This document shows positions 54,322 through 62,656 of a DNA stretch of 64,000 bases, piece by piece; the stretch's first letter is position 1, and each line of letters starts with the position of its first letter. Below the pieces are notes generated by a model, which had not been told where the DNA came from, did no database searches, and saw only the letters and a program-made list of their open reading frames with translations. A program made the position numbers and the translations under genes. This DNA comes from Moorella glycerini (lineage in GTDB: Bacteria; Bacillota; DSM-521; Neomoorellales; Neomoorellaceae): contig NZ_CP046244.1 in NCBI RefSeq assembly GCF_009735625.1, positions 124,001 through 188,000 of the forward strand. Reading direction: 5' to 3'.

Positions 54322-56724
54322 CTAAGCTTTATAAACCTTGCAGAGAAAACCGGCGTACATAGACTGGCCGCTTACATCAATAAATCTGGAGGGGGTTCCG
54401 TAAGGCCCAACAGTATTATAGCCAGCTCCTTCAAAGAGGGACCACCTGGGCGGCGTGATGACGTTCTGGATGTTGCCCCAGTGATAAGGGGTTACGACCA
54501 GCTCGGGCGGAATGCGTTCACTGAAGATTACCCTGGCTTTGATCTTCCCATAACGTGATTCTACCCACGCCAGGTCACCTTCTTTAAGGCCCAGTTCCCT
54601 GGCTTTGGCAGGATTGAGTTCAAGCGTTGGTTCCTTGGCGGTAGGGAAAGCCTCACGAATAAAGGGCGAAGCATAACCCCCATCAGAAATCAAGTTGTAT
54701 TGCAGAAAACCCCAATGGCGGTGGACCCGACTGTGACCGATTAATGGGTACTCTTTGAAAACATCGGGGGTACTAAACGGACTTTCAAAGGGCTCCTCAT
54801 GTACAGGCAGGGCCGGTAAACCCCATTTATCCTCCAGTTGCTGGGCCTTGAGTTCGATTTTACCGGAAGGAGTCGGGAATACCAGAGGCTTATTGGGATC
54901 ACCGTCCTGGCGGAACCATACATAACCCTCCTGGTTATACGGCCTGGCCCCGCGGATGCCTTCGGGATGCTTGATGACGTACTGGTAATTAAGAGCCGGA
55001 TAGCCGCCCATGGGTAGGTCTTTGGAGGCCAGCAGGGCATTGATGAGATCCTCGTCTTTCCTCCAGGGGAAATATGTTTCCGGCGGCTGGGATATTCTAA
55101 GTTTTTGACATAATTTATCGCTTAACTCGGCGTAGATAAGGAACGAGGGTTTAGATTCAAACATGGGCTTAATGGCCGGCGGGGTACACACCAGGTGTGA
55201 GTATTCGGCATACAATATAGCCTGTTCCACCCAGGTGGAAGTAGGTAAGAGAATGTCGGCAATATTACCGGTAGTATTGATGAACCTGTCCTCCACCACG
55301 ATAAAGGGAATTTGCATCATGGCCTCTTTAAGAACGTTAGTCGCCGGGGATTTGGCCAGGATATTGGTGCCAAATACCAGAAGCACCTCGTAACCATAAG
55401 GCTTGCGGTAATACAGGCGTTCAATGGCCCGCGCAGCGCTGCCGGCAGCGTATTTGACACCTTTGGTGCGGGGGACAAGTGTAGGCGCACCTTTAGTTAA
55501 GGAAGCAAAGGGGAAATCGATGAAACCCGAATTTGATGGTGTGGTCAGGGAGGCTTCCACGCTGTAACCGGCCCCCCTTACTCCTACCTGTCCAGTAAGA
55601 CCAATAAGACAAGTTATCCCCCGGGGACCCAGCCAGCCGGAATTATCGGCAGTATAATTAACCCCTCGGCCTACCTCCAGCACCGCGGGTTTAATAGTGG
55701 CATACATTCGCGCCAGTTCCCGAATTTTATCAGCCGGTGCCCAGGTAATCTTTTCTACCTCTTCTGGTGGATATTTCTGGGCCAGTTCTTTATATTCTTC
55801 AAAGCCTACCGTATACTTTTCCACAAACTCGCGGTCATACAGACCTTCATTAATAATAACGTTAGCCAAACCCAAAGCCAGGGCAGCATCCGTACCCGGG
55901 CGGATGGGAATATACATATCCGCCTTTTCTGCCGTTTCGGTAAAGCGGGGATCAATTACTACAATTTTGGCGCCAAATTCCTGTTTAGCCCGGTACATCC
56001 CGTCCCGCCATTCGGTAGGCATAGCTATAGCAGGATTATGCCCCCAGATGACAATCAATTTTGAGTAATGAAAGTCCTCCTCTTTCAAATGGTTATAATC
56101 ACCCAGGGTAGCCCAGGCGCCAAAACGCAAGTTATTCCAGCAGGGATGCGGCCCCTCGAAGGAATCAAAACCATATATGGCGGCGAGCCTGGCCCGGACT
56201 GCCCCGGTGGTGCTGGTCATGTTATGCCCCTGGCATACAGCTACGGTGTGGGGGCCGGGTCCTTTAATGGCTGCCACAATCTTGTCGCTTATAATATCAA
56301 GGGCTTCTTCCCAGGATATACGCTCCCATTTGCCTGATCCCCGTTCACCTACTCGCTTCATAGGATATTTCAAGCGGTCAGGCGAATAGATTATTTGCAG
56401 GCCCGAGGCCCCGCGAGGACAGAGGCCTCCTTTGTTCCATCCTTCCTTAGCCCCTCCATACCAGACAATTTGCTGGTCTTTAACATACACATCTGCAATA
56501 TGATGGACACCACACACATCCCCGCAACCGCAGCGGCACTTGACAATCCTGTCCGCCCCATAAGGGAGGGTTCCCGTGGCAACCTGCTCTTTAGTTTCCG
56601 TTACCCCGGCCAACGCGCTGGTGGGAATAGTTAGCTTTTCCAACCCCGAGGTTACGCCCAAGGTAGCACCCAGAGTGGTGCTCCATTTGAGAAACGTCCT
56701 TCTAGATAAGCGGTAATTTCCCAT
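54322..56724 (-). CDS. Exported molybdopterin oxidoreductase catalytic subunit, third type
   Basis: This 800-residue protein has a Tat signal (LSRRTFLKWSTTLGATLG), an N-terminal cluster motif (VKCRCGCGDVCGV, GLCPRGASG), and molybdopterin domains (VIWGHNPAIAMPTEW, SKPSFLIYAELSD, MDTP-type C-terminal region). GPHPCWNNLR may carry the Mo ligand. It differs from the two dms-like paralogues and pairs with a cytochrome b subunit, so it may couple to the quinone pool from the other direction. Substrate unknown. ATG at 56724 with GGAGGGAGAG upstream. Confidence 0.92.
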   Translation of the reverse strand: MGNYRLSRRTFLKWSTTLGATLGVTSGLEKLTIPTSALAGVTETKEQVATGTLPYGADRIVKCRCGCGDVCGVHHIADVYVKDQQIVWYGGAKEGWNKGGLCPRGASGLQIIYSPDRLKYPMKRVGERGSGKWERISWEEALDIISDKIVAAIKGPGPHTVAVCQGHNMTSTTGAVRARLAAIYGFDSFEGPHPCWNNLRFGAWATLGDYNHLKEEDFHYSKLIVIWGHNPAIAMPTEWRDGMYRAKQEFGAKIVVIDPRFTETAEKADMYIPIRPGTDAALALGLANVIINEGLYDREFVEKYTVGFEEYKELAQKYPPEEVEKITWAPADKIRELARMYATIKPAVLEVGRGVNYTADNSGWLGPRGITCLIGLTGQVGVRGAGYSVEASLTTPSNSGFIDFPFASLTKGAPTLVPRTKGVKYAAGSAARAIERLYYRKPYGYEVLLVFGTNILAKSPATNVLKEAMMQIPFIVVEDRFINTTGNIADILLPTSTWVEQAILYAEYSHLVCTPPAIKPMFESKPSFLIYAELSDKLCQKLRISQPPETYFPWRKDEDLINALLASKDLPMGGYPALNYQYVIKHPEGIRGARPYNQEGYVWFRQDGDPNKPLVFPTPSGKIELKAQQLEDKWGLPALPVHEEPFESPFSTPDVFKEYPLIGHSRVHRHWGFLQYNLISDGGYASPFIREAFPTAKEPTLELNPAKARELGLKEGDLAWVESRYGKIKARVIFSERIPPELVVTPYHWGNIQNVITPPRWSLFEGAGYNTVGPYGTPSRFIDVSGQSMYAGFLCKVYKA

Positions 56725-56804
56725 CTGCTCTCCCTCCTCCGGGTAATACTGATAACTATAGAAATTTTTCCATAAAGTTTTATTGCCTGCTTTTTACCTC
56801 CTTT

Positions 56805-56820
56805 CGTGATTTTAATCACG
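56805..56820. promoter_or_regulatory. CRP/FNR-type palindrome upstream of the third oxidoreductase operon
   Basis: CGTGATTTTAATCACG is a perfect palindrome that fits the GTGA-N6-TCAC core of CRP/FNR-family sites. It lies between the promoter and the start codon of the 800-residue oxidoreductase, so a repressing role is possible. Confidence 0.55.
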
Positions 56821-56854
56821 TTCTCTAACATAATTATCATAATGTCTTATGATT

Positions 56855-56883
56855 ATAGTAGCACCTTGTTACTTTGCTGTCAA
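56855..56883 (-). promoter_or_regulatory. Promoter of the third oxidoreductase operon
   Basis: On the minus strand TTGACA (56883-56878) and TACTAT (56860-56855) are 17 bases apart, about 120 bases upstream of the ATG at 56724. Confidence 0.7.
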
Positions 56884-56978
56884 TATCCATACCATAAAAA
56901 GACATATAGTTAAAGTGGAAGTTTGCACTATTATTATATCGAATGATAACGGGAATTCGGATAGCATAGCTATAAAAT

Positions 56979-57002
56979 AAAAAAGGGACGAACTATCGTC
57001 CC
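56979..57002 (-). terminator. Terminator of the 57037-57435 gene
   Basis: On the minus strand GGGACG and CGTCCC form a 6-bp stem and are followed by TTTTTTATTTT. Confidence 0.85.
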
Positions 57003-57036
57003 CGTTAAAAGCCCAGATATTGTTTTAGTAAAAATT

Positions 57037-57435
57037 TTACTTATACAGCAAAGACGCTATCGTCCCGATAAACCCGAGGGCAATGGTAATGACGGCGCTG
57101 ATGGCCCAGAATCTGAGGTTACCAAGCTTATCATCCAATTTATCAATACGATTGTTTAATTTATCGTCGATAGCATCGATGCGCTGGCTCAGCTTTTGCT
57201 CTACTGCTTCAATGCGCTGGTTCAGCTTCTGTTCCACAGCGTCGATGCGCCGGGTCAGTCTCTGCTCCACCGCATTAATGCGTTCTTCAGACTTTTGGTC
57301 CCCATCCCGGATTTCTTTCGTCAATTTTTCGTCGAGCCGGTCTATACGCTGTAAAAGAAAGAAAAACTCCGGTGAAGCCAGGGTACGTGGCGGCTCATTA
57401 GCTGCTGCTATTTCCCGCAAGCTCTCTTCCGGCAT
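57037..57435 (-). CDS. Coiled-coil protein with 11-residue repeats and C-terminal membrane helix
   Basis: This 132-residue protein of unknown family has a series of 11-residue repeats (RIDAVEQKLNQ, RIEAVEQKLSQ, RIDAIDDKLNN, RIDKLDDKLGN, with earlier weaker units), predicting a coiled coil, and ends with a membrane helix (FWAISAVITIALGFIGTIASLL). The ATG at 57435 has CAGGTG upstream; GTG at 57444 is an alternative. It may form a membrane-tethered rod. It shares repeat style, not sequence, with the coiled-coil gene at 28469. Confidence 0.75.
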   Translation of the reverse strand: MPEESLREIAAANEPPRTLASPEFFFLLQRIDRLDEKLTKEIRDGDQKSEERINAVEQRLTRRIDAVEQKLNQRIEAVEQKLSQRIDAIDDKLNNRIDKLDDKLGNLRFWAISAVITIALGFIGTIASLLYK

Positions 57436-57483
57436 GGCGCTCACCTGCCTTCATCTCCATTCTAACCCAAAGTTTTCCTTAGA

Positions 57484-58305
57484 TCAACGGCAAAAATTCT
57501 GCCGCTGGCGCAGGGCTTCGTAGAGGAGGAGGGCCGCCGCTACCGCGGCGTTCAAGGACTCCACCGCTCCCACCAGGGGGATGCCCACGCGGGCGGTAGC
57601 TGCCGCACGCAGTTCCGGCCCCGGCCCCTGGTTCTCGCTGCCCACAGCCAGGGCCAGGGGGCCGCGCAGATCCGCCTGCCAGAAAACTAACGGGGCGCCG
57701 ACGTCGGCCACCACCAGCTTTAACCCGGCCGCCCTGAGCTCCCGGGCCAGAACGGCCGGCTCCACGCCGCTAACCACCGGCAGCTTAAAAGTAGCGCCCA
57801 TGGCCGCCCGGACTACCTTGGGGTTAAAGGGGTCAACGCTGCCACGGGTTAATATCAGTCCCGTGGCCCCGGCTCCCAGGGCCGTGCGCCAGATGGTACC
57901 CAGGTTGCCCGGGTCCTGGATGGCGGCGGCAATTATAAGCAAGGGAGGGGGGGAAGGCGGTGCCGCCGCCAGGAGGGCGGCCAGGGGTTGCTCCCGGATA
58001 GGGGCGACGGCCACAATCCCCGGCGGCGTGACGGTGGTGCTGATAGCCGTCATCAAATCTTCCGCCACCGCCAGGCAGCGGTAGCCCGCCCCCTGCAGGC
58101 CGGCTACCAGGCGCTCCCCCCGGGGGGTGACAAAAATCCGGGGGCTGTATAAAACTGCTTCCAGGGGTATCCCGGCCTGCCGGGCTTCCTCCAGCAGGTG
58201 GATGCCCTCGATAAGATAAAGGCCCTTTTTCTCCCGCCAGGAACGCTCCTTTAAGGAGCGGGCCAGCTTCACATAGCGGTTGGCTGCCGAAGTGATTAAT
58301 TCCAC
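57484..58305 (-). CDS. TrmH/SpoU-family RNA 2'-O-methyltransferase
   Basis: This 273-residue SPOUT methyltransferase has a substrate-binding N-domain (SAANRYVKLARSL, KGLYLIEGIHLLEEA) and the knot motifs (AIQDPGNLGTIWRTA, ILTRGSVDPFNPKVVRAAMGA, AVGSENQGPGPEL, PLVGAVESLNAAVAAAL). It methylates a ribose of rRNA or tRNA. GTG at 58305. It follows the KtrA gene by one base. Confidence 0.92.
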   Translation of the reverse strand: MELITSAANRYVKLARSLKERSWREKKGLYLIEGIHLLEEARQAGIPLEAVLYSPRIFVTPRGERLVAGLQGAGYRCLAVAEDLMTAISTTVTPPGIVAVAPIREQPLAALLAAAPPSPPPLLIIAAAIQDPGNLGTIWRTALGAGATGLILTRGSVDPFNPKVVRAAMGATFKLPVVSGVEPAVLARELRAAGLKLVVADVGAPLVFWQADLRGPLALAVGSENQGPGPELRAAATARVGIPLVGAVESLNAAVAAALLLYEALRQRQNFCR

Positions 58306-58306
58306 C

Positions 58307-58954
58307 TTAGCTTTCCTGCAACCTTTCCAGGGCCTTGTTCCGGCCTACCAGTACCATGATGTCACCTTCTTCCACCACATCGTCGGCACCAGGTGCGGCC
58401 AGGATTTTATCGTTGCGTTTGATGGCCATAACGCTGACACCGTGCTGCGCACGTAAATTCAGCTGCCCCAGGGTCTTACCCGCCACCCTGGTCGGGGCCA
58501 CAATCTCCACGATGCTGTACTCCGGCGAGAGGTCGATGTGCTCCAGCACGTTGCCGGAAGCAAGGGTGTGGGCCACCCTGACCCCCATATCCCGCTCCGG
58601 GAAAACGACTTTGTCGGCACCGATTTTCGCCAGGACTTTCCCGTGCAGGTCGTTCAGGGCTTTGGCTACCACGCACTTGATGCCCATTTCCTTGACGATT
58701 AAAGTGACCAGGATGTTGGCCTCGACATTTTCCCCGATGGCGACAATGGCCACGTCTACATTGCGAATGCCCGCCGCCTTCAGTGCTTCCTCATCGCGGG
58801 CATCGGCCTGGATAGCTGTAGTGACCTCGTTCATGAGGGCTTCCACCTTGGCCTCATCACTATCAATGGCGATTACCTGGTGGCCCAGGCGGGCCAGGGT
58901 GCGGGCGACGCTGGAGCCGAAACGGCCCAGGCCAATAACGGCAAACTGTTTCAC
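58307..58954 (-). CDS. ktrA: KtrA/TrkA-type potassium uptake regulatory protein
   Basis: This 215-residue protein has an RCK-N Rossmann domain (FAVIGLGRFGSSVARTLARLG, DARDEEALKAAGI) and an RCK-C domain (VGRNKALERLQ). It gates the KtrB channel with nucleotide or c-di-AMP. The GTG at 58954 has GGAGGCAGG upstream; it overlaps the end of ktrB. Confidence 0.93.
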   Translation of the reverse strand: MKQFAVIGLGRFGSSVARTLARLGHQVIAIDSDEAKVEALMNEVTTAIQADARDEEALKAAGIRNVDVAIVAIGENVEANILVTLIVKEMGIKCVVAKALNDLHGKVLAKIGADKVVFPERDMGVRVAHTLASGNVLEHIDLSPEYSIVEIVAPTRVAGKTLGQLNLRAQHGVSVMAIKRNDKILAAPGADDVVEEGDIMVLVGRNKALERLQES

Positions 58955-58967
58955 AGCCCTGCCTCCT

Positions 58968-60242
58968 TTAGCCAATAATGACACCTTCTTCGGGATAATG
59001 TTTTATGCCCTGGCGGCCCAGGCGCTGGGCGATGGCAAAAGCCAGGGTAAGGGGCCCTACGCGGCCGGAATACATAGTAGCGGTGATCAGCAGCTTGCCA
59101 GCTACCGTTAGCTGGGGCGTCAGGCCCGCCGACAGGCCTACCGTGCCAAAGGCGGAAACTACCTCGAAAAGTATTATTTCCATTTCCTCCTGTTCGGTGA
59201 CCAGCATAATACCGGTCACGGTGACTACCAGCAGCAGGGATACCGACGCCACGGCCAGGGCCTTGAGGACCGTGCCCCGGGGCAGGCGCCGGCCAAAGAT
59301 TTCAATATCGCACTTGCCCTGGATGATCGACCACACCGCCACGGCAATGGTCGTGAAAGTAGAAGTTTTGATGCCGCCGCCGGTGGACCCGGGTGAAGCG
59401 CCGATAAACATGAGAATAATGATCAAGAGCAGGGTCACCGGTCGCAGGTCGCCGATATTCAAGGTATTAAACCCGGCCGTACGGGGCGTGACGGCCTGGA
59501 AATAAGAGGCCAGGACCTTTTCTCCCAGGGGTAACGGTGCCAGGCTCTTGCTGTTGGTATACTCCAGGGCCAGAAACATTAGCGTACCGATGATAATCAG
59601 CCACATGGTGGTGCGGATGACAATTTTGCTGTGCAGGGAGAGCCGCTGCCAGGAACGTTTGGTGTAAACATCGGCGACAACGCTGAAGCCCAGGCCGCCC
59701 AGTATAATAAGGGCGGTAATGACCAGGTTGACCAGCAGGTCGCCCCGGTAATCCATCAGGTTGGCGGAAAACAGGGAGAACCCGGCGTTGCAAAAAGCGG
59801 ATACGGCATGGAAGACGCCGAAATAAAAGGCCTGCCCCGGGGGCATGTCCCTGCTGAAGCGCAGGCCCAGGAGAAGCGCCCCCAGGCCTTCGGTAAGAAA
59901 AGTAAAGAACAGGACGTACCTGCTCAGGCGCACGACCCCTTCTACCGTCAACTGGTTCAGGGCTTCCTGCATGACCAGCCTTTCCTTGAGGGTGATGCGT
60001 TTCCCTAGCAGCAGGGCCACCAGGGTGGAGAGGGTCATAAATCCCAGGCCACCTGTTTGAATTAAGGCCATAATCACAATTTCACCAAACAAAGAGTAGG
60101 TAGTTGGTGTGTCCACAGTGATAAGGCCGGTAACGCAGGTAGCTGACGTGGCCGTAAACAGGGCATCCACTATCTTTACCGGTTGTCCTGTCTCGCTGGC
60201 AACGGGCAATGCCAGGAGCAAGGTGCCGGTAGCAATGACCAT
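58968..60242 (-). CDS. ktrB: KtrB/TrkH-family potassium channel subunit
   Basis: This protein of at least 424 residues has repeated membrane-pore-membrane units with filter motifs (TSATCVTGL, AVSAFCNAGFSLF, AVTPRTAGFNT, AFGTVGLSAGLT). The first in-frame ATG is at 60242, but residues upstream of it in the same frame (WPFRLRPPQILALGF, codons 60302-60243) match the normal N-terminus of the family. No ATG, GTG or TTG lies upstream before an in-frame TGA. A rare start such as ATC at 60302, or a frameshift, may explain this. Confidence 0.9.
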   Translation of the reverse strand: MVIATGTLLLALPVASETGQPVKIVDALFTATSATCVTGLITVDTPTTYSLFGEIVIMALIQTGGLGFMTLSTLVALLLGKRITLKERLVMQEALNQLTVEGVVRLSRYVLFFTFLTEGLGALLLGLRFSRDMPPGQAFYFGVFHAVSAFCNAGFSLFSANLMDYRGDLLVNLVITALIILGGLGFSVVADVYTKRSWQRLSLHSKIVIRTTMWLIIIGTLMFLALEYTNSKSLAPLPLGEKVLASYFQAVTPRTAGFNTLNIGDLRPVTLLLIIILMFIGASPGSTGGGIKTSTFTTIAVAVWSIIQGKCDIEIFGRRLPRGTVLKALAVASVSLLLVVTVTGIMLVTEQEEMEIILFEVVSAFGTVGLSAGLTPQLTVAGKLLITATMYSGRVGPLTLAFAIAQRLGRQGIKHYPEEGVIIG

Positions 60243-60398
60243 GGCAAAACCCAGGGCCAGGATCTGCGGCGGCCGCAGGCGAAAGGGCCATTCCCGAACG
60301 ATACTCGTACTCTTTCACCTTCCAGAATTAGTTATGGAGAAATGCATCTTCCCCTATTATTAGGGTCGGCCCGGCCCCTGTCAAGCAGGATATAAGTG

Positions 60399-60432
60399 AA
60401 AAAGGCCGGCCAGTTTTGCCAACTGGCTGGCC
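60399..60432 (-). terminator. Terminator of the infC-rpmI-rplT operon
   Basis: On the minus strand GGCCAGCCAGTT pairs with AACTGGCCGGCC with one mismatch, followed by TTTTT, about 15 bases after the rplT stop. Confidence 0.92.
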
Positions 60433-60447
60433 TACCACCCTGTTTCT

Positions 60448-60813
60448 TCAGGCGCCGAGGCCTAGCTTTTCTTTCGCCATATTTACCAGGCGGCTGAAAC
60501 CTGCCACGTCGTTCACCGCCATGTCGGCCAGCATCTTGCGGTTAACTTCCACACCGGCCTTTTTCAAGCCGTTAATCAAGCGGCTGTAAGTAAGGCCCTG
60601 CATCCTGGCTGCGGCATTAATGCGAGCAATCCAGAGCTTCCTGAAGTCGCCTTTGCGCTGCCGCCGGTGGGCGTAAGCATAGGCCAGGGATTTCAACACC
60701 TGTTCGTTGGCCGGGCGGAATAATTTGGACTTGGCGCCAAAGTAGCCCTTGGCCAGCTTCAAGACCTTTTTATGGCGCTGGTGCTTGGTCACACCACGTT
60801 TCACACGGGCCAT
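60448..60813 (-). CDS. rplT: Ribosomal protein L20
   Basis: This 121-residue basic protein is a full-length L20 ([48 protein letters not shown]). ATG at 60813 with AGGGAGGTAGG. In Firmicutes L20 also represses its own operon through the infC leader. Confidence 0.98.
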   Translation of the reverse strand: MARVKRGVTKHQRHKKVLKLAKGYFGAKSKLFRPANEQVLKSLAYAYAHRRQRKGDFRKLWIARINAAARMQGLTYSRLINGLKKAGVEVNRKMLADMAVNDVAGFSRLVNMAKEKLGLGA

Positions 60814-60828
60814 TTTCCCTACCTCCCT

Positions 60829-61029
60829 CTAAGCCTGATAAGGCAAAAGCCGGGCAATACGCCTGCGATCGGTTTTATCAATTAAGGCAGGCTGGCGCAA
60901 ACGCCTCTTGCGCTTGGGGGCTTTTCCCGCCAGCAGGTGGCTTTTATAAGCCCTGGCTCGTTTTACTTTTCCCGAGGCTGTGACGCGGAACCTCTTGGCC
61001 GCGCCGCGGTGGGTTTTCATTTTGGGCAT
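60829..61029 (-). CDS. rpmI: Ribosomal protein L35
   Basis: This 66-residue basic protein is L35 ([40 protein letters not shown]). ATG at 61029 with GAGGTGATACT. It lies between infC and rplT. Confidence 0.98.
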   Translation of the reverse strand: MPKMKTHRGAAKRFRVTASGKVKRARAYKSHLLAGKAPKRKRRLRQPALIDKTDRRRIARLLPYQA

Positions 61030-61054
61030 AGTATCACCTCAAATAATTTTTCCC

Positions 61055-61567
61055 TTAAGCTTTGGGGGCCAGAATCATCACCATATTGCGCCCCTCAACT
61101 TTGGGCGGTTTTTCAATGGAGGCAAGGTCTGCCACCTGGTCGGCCAGGCGCTGGCACAGTTTCAAGCCGAGGTCGGTATGGGCAATCTCCCGGCCGCGGA
61201 ACATAATGGTCACCTTGACCTTATCGCCATCCCCCAGAAAGCGGATGGCATTGCGCGCTTTGACCTGGAAGTCATGCTCTTCTATGTTGGGCCGCAGCTT
61301 CACCTCTTTAATGTTTATTATGCGCTGCTTTTTCCTGGCCTCGCGCTCCCGCTTGCTCTGCTCATATTTATATTTGCCGAAATCCATAATGCGGCAAACC
61401 GGCGGGCGCGCAGTTGGGGCCACTTCTACCAGGTCCAGGCCCTGTTCCTGCGCAATGCGCAGGGCATCGCGAGTCGGCATAATCCCCAGTTGCTGCCCAT
61501 CAACGCCAACCAGGCGCACTTCCCGGGTCCGGATTTCTCCATTGACCCTCAAATCCTTGCTGATAAT
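61055..61567 (-). CDS. infC: Translation initiation factor IF-3 (AUU start)
   Basis: This 170-residue IF-3 starts at ATT (61567), reading ATT ATC AGC AAG GAT TTG AGG GTC. A perfect GGAGGTGAAGC ribosome-binding site precedes the ATT; the next possible start (TTG, 61552) has none. infC of E. coli and Bacillus also use AUU, which lets IF-3 limit its own translation. The family motifs follow (LRVNGEIRTREVRL, VCRIMDFGKYKYEQSKRERE, RNMVMILAPK). Confidence 0.96.
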   Translation of the reverse strand: MISKDLRVNGEIRTREVRLVGVDGQQLGIMPTRDALRIAQEQGLDLVEVAPTARPPVCRIMDFGKYKYEQSKREREARKKQRIINIKEVKLRPNIEEHDFQVKARNAIRFLGDGDKVKVTIMFRGREIAHTDLGLKLCQRLADQVADLASIEKPPKVEGRNMVMILAPKA

Positions 61568-61611
61568 GCTTCACCTCCAAATATATTTACCGCCCAGTCA
61601 AAGACCTCCTT

Positions 61612-61640
61612 AAAAAATAAAGCGGGTGGAATCCACCCGC
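61612..61640 (-). terminator. Attenuator in the infC leader (L20 leader type)
   Basis: On the minus strand GCGGGTGG pairs with CCACCCGC and is followed by TTTATTTTTT. It lies in the leader before infC, not at the end of a gene. In B. subtilis the infC leader is ended early by L20; the same control is likely here. A second hairpin, ACCTTAC/GTAAGGT with GGCC/GGCC, lies at about 61667-61692. Confidence 0.8.
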
Positions 61641-61721
61641 CAAAAACAGAGCTTTTCCTGGGCAAACCTTACTGGCCCCGGGCCGTAAGGTGAGAAGCGG
61701 ATGGCTTCTACTTCCTGGGAA

Positions 61722-61750
61722 AGTATAACACAGAGGTGTGCCGGCGTCAA
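61722..61750 (-). promoter_or_regulatory. Promoter of infC-rpmI-rplT
   Basis: On the minus strand TTGACG (61750-61745) and TATACT (61727-61722) are 17 bases apart. The transcript would start near 61714, giving a leader of about 150 bases that includes the attenuator. Confidence 0.8.
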
Positions 61751-61866
61751 TAAGCCCATAGAGATTCTGTCACCGGGATGTAATAATACCCTCCGTCTAG
61801 CTTCCTTTAAAAATGTACTCCAGGTGACACAGGAGCCCTGTTATAAAGATCAGGTTCCCGGTGCGT

Positions 61867-62655
61867 TCAGGTCAAGGCAACCACCTTGTTCTTGCCCTGG
61901 CGTTTTGCCAGGTACATAGCCCTGTCAGCCTTTGCTATTAAATCGTTTAAATCGGCAGGCCCGCTCTCTGGATACTCTACCGCACCGATACTAATAGTTA
62001 CAACCACTTCATCCTGGCCTGGTACCATTTGCTGGCTGGCGATCTGGGTTCTTATGCGCTCCAGGGCTATCAGAGCTTTTTCCAGGTTTGTACCGGGAAG
62101 TATGACTAAAAACTCCTCCCCGCCGTACCGTATTACTTTATCTGCCGCGCGGAGCGCTTTCTTAATGATAAAAGCTGCGGCGCGTAAAACCTCATCCCCT
62201 GCGTGATGGCCGAACTGGTCATTTACTGCCTTAAAATCATCCAGGTCCAGCATGGCGACGACCAGCGGTATTCCTTTTTCCTGCGCTTCTTTGAGCAAGT
62301 GGTTGAGGATGGGATACATGGCGATCCTGTTGTATAATCCTGTCAGGGGGTCATGTTCAATGCGGTCTTTTAGCTGGAGAAGAAAAGTGTCGATAACTAC
62401 CAGGATTTGCGCCAGGAATTCAGTAGCCCGGTCAATATATATCCACTGGACGGCATCGCTATCCCGCCTGATGCCCATCACTTCCCTCAGGGCACGGGTG
62501 TGGATATCGAGGATGTTGGCTGCCTGCACATAATAATCATCCAGGTTGGCGGTCAAATCCTGGTAGGCCTCCAGCAGAACACCCTCTGCTCCACCCTCAC
62601 ACACGTATCGTTCTAAATAGTTCCTGTAGGTATCGTAAAACGCTTCTGCAAGCAA
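61867..62655 (-). CDS. Diguanylate cyclase (GGDEF) linked to the stressosome module
   Basis: This 262-residue protein has an N-terminal helical domain (FYDTYRNYLERYV, EAYQDLTANLDDYYV) and a C-terminal GGDEF domain (LTGLYNRIAMYPIL, LDLDDFKAVNDQFGHHAGDEVL, RYGGEEFLVILPGT). GGEEF is an active-type motif. RAAD five residues before it fits an inhibitory I-site. It should make c-di-GMP. The TTG at 62655 follows AGGAGGTGG at the end of rsbX, so the two overlap by a few bases. In M. thermoacetica the stressosome has been described as controlling such a cyclase. Confidence 0.92.
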   Translation of the reverse strand: MLAEAFYDTYRNYLERYVCEGGAEGVLLEAYQDLTANLDDYYVQAANILDIHTRALREVMGIRRDSDAVQWIYIDRATEFLAQILVVIDTFLLQLKDRIEHDPLTGLYNRIAMYPILNHLLKEAQEKGIPLVVAMLDLDDFKAVNDQFGHHAGDEVLRAAAFIIKKALRAADKVIRYGGEEFLVILPGTNLEKALIALERIRTQIASQQMVPGQDEVVVTISIGAVEYPESGPADLNDLIAKADRAMYLAKRQGKNKVVALT

Positions 62656-62656
62656 G

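Noticed and set aside
56652-56840. 62-codon frame over the start of the third oxidoreductase
   Set aside because: It overlaps the Tat-signal coding region in another frame and has no homologous features.
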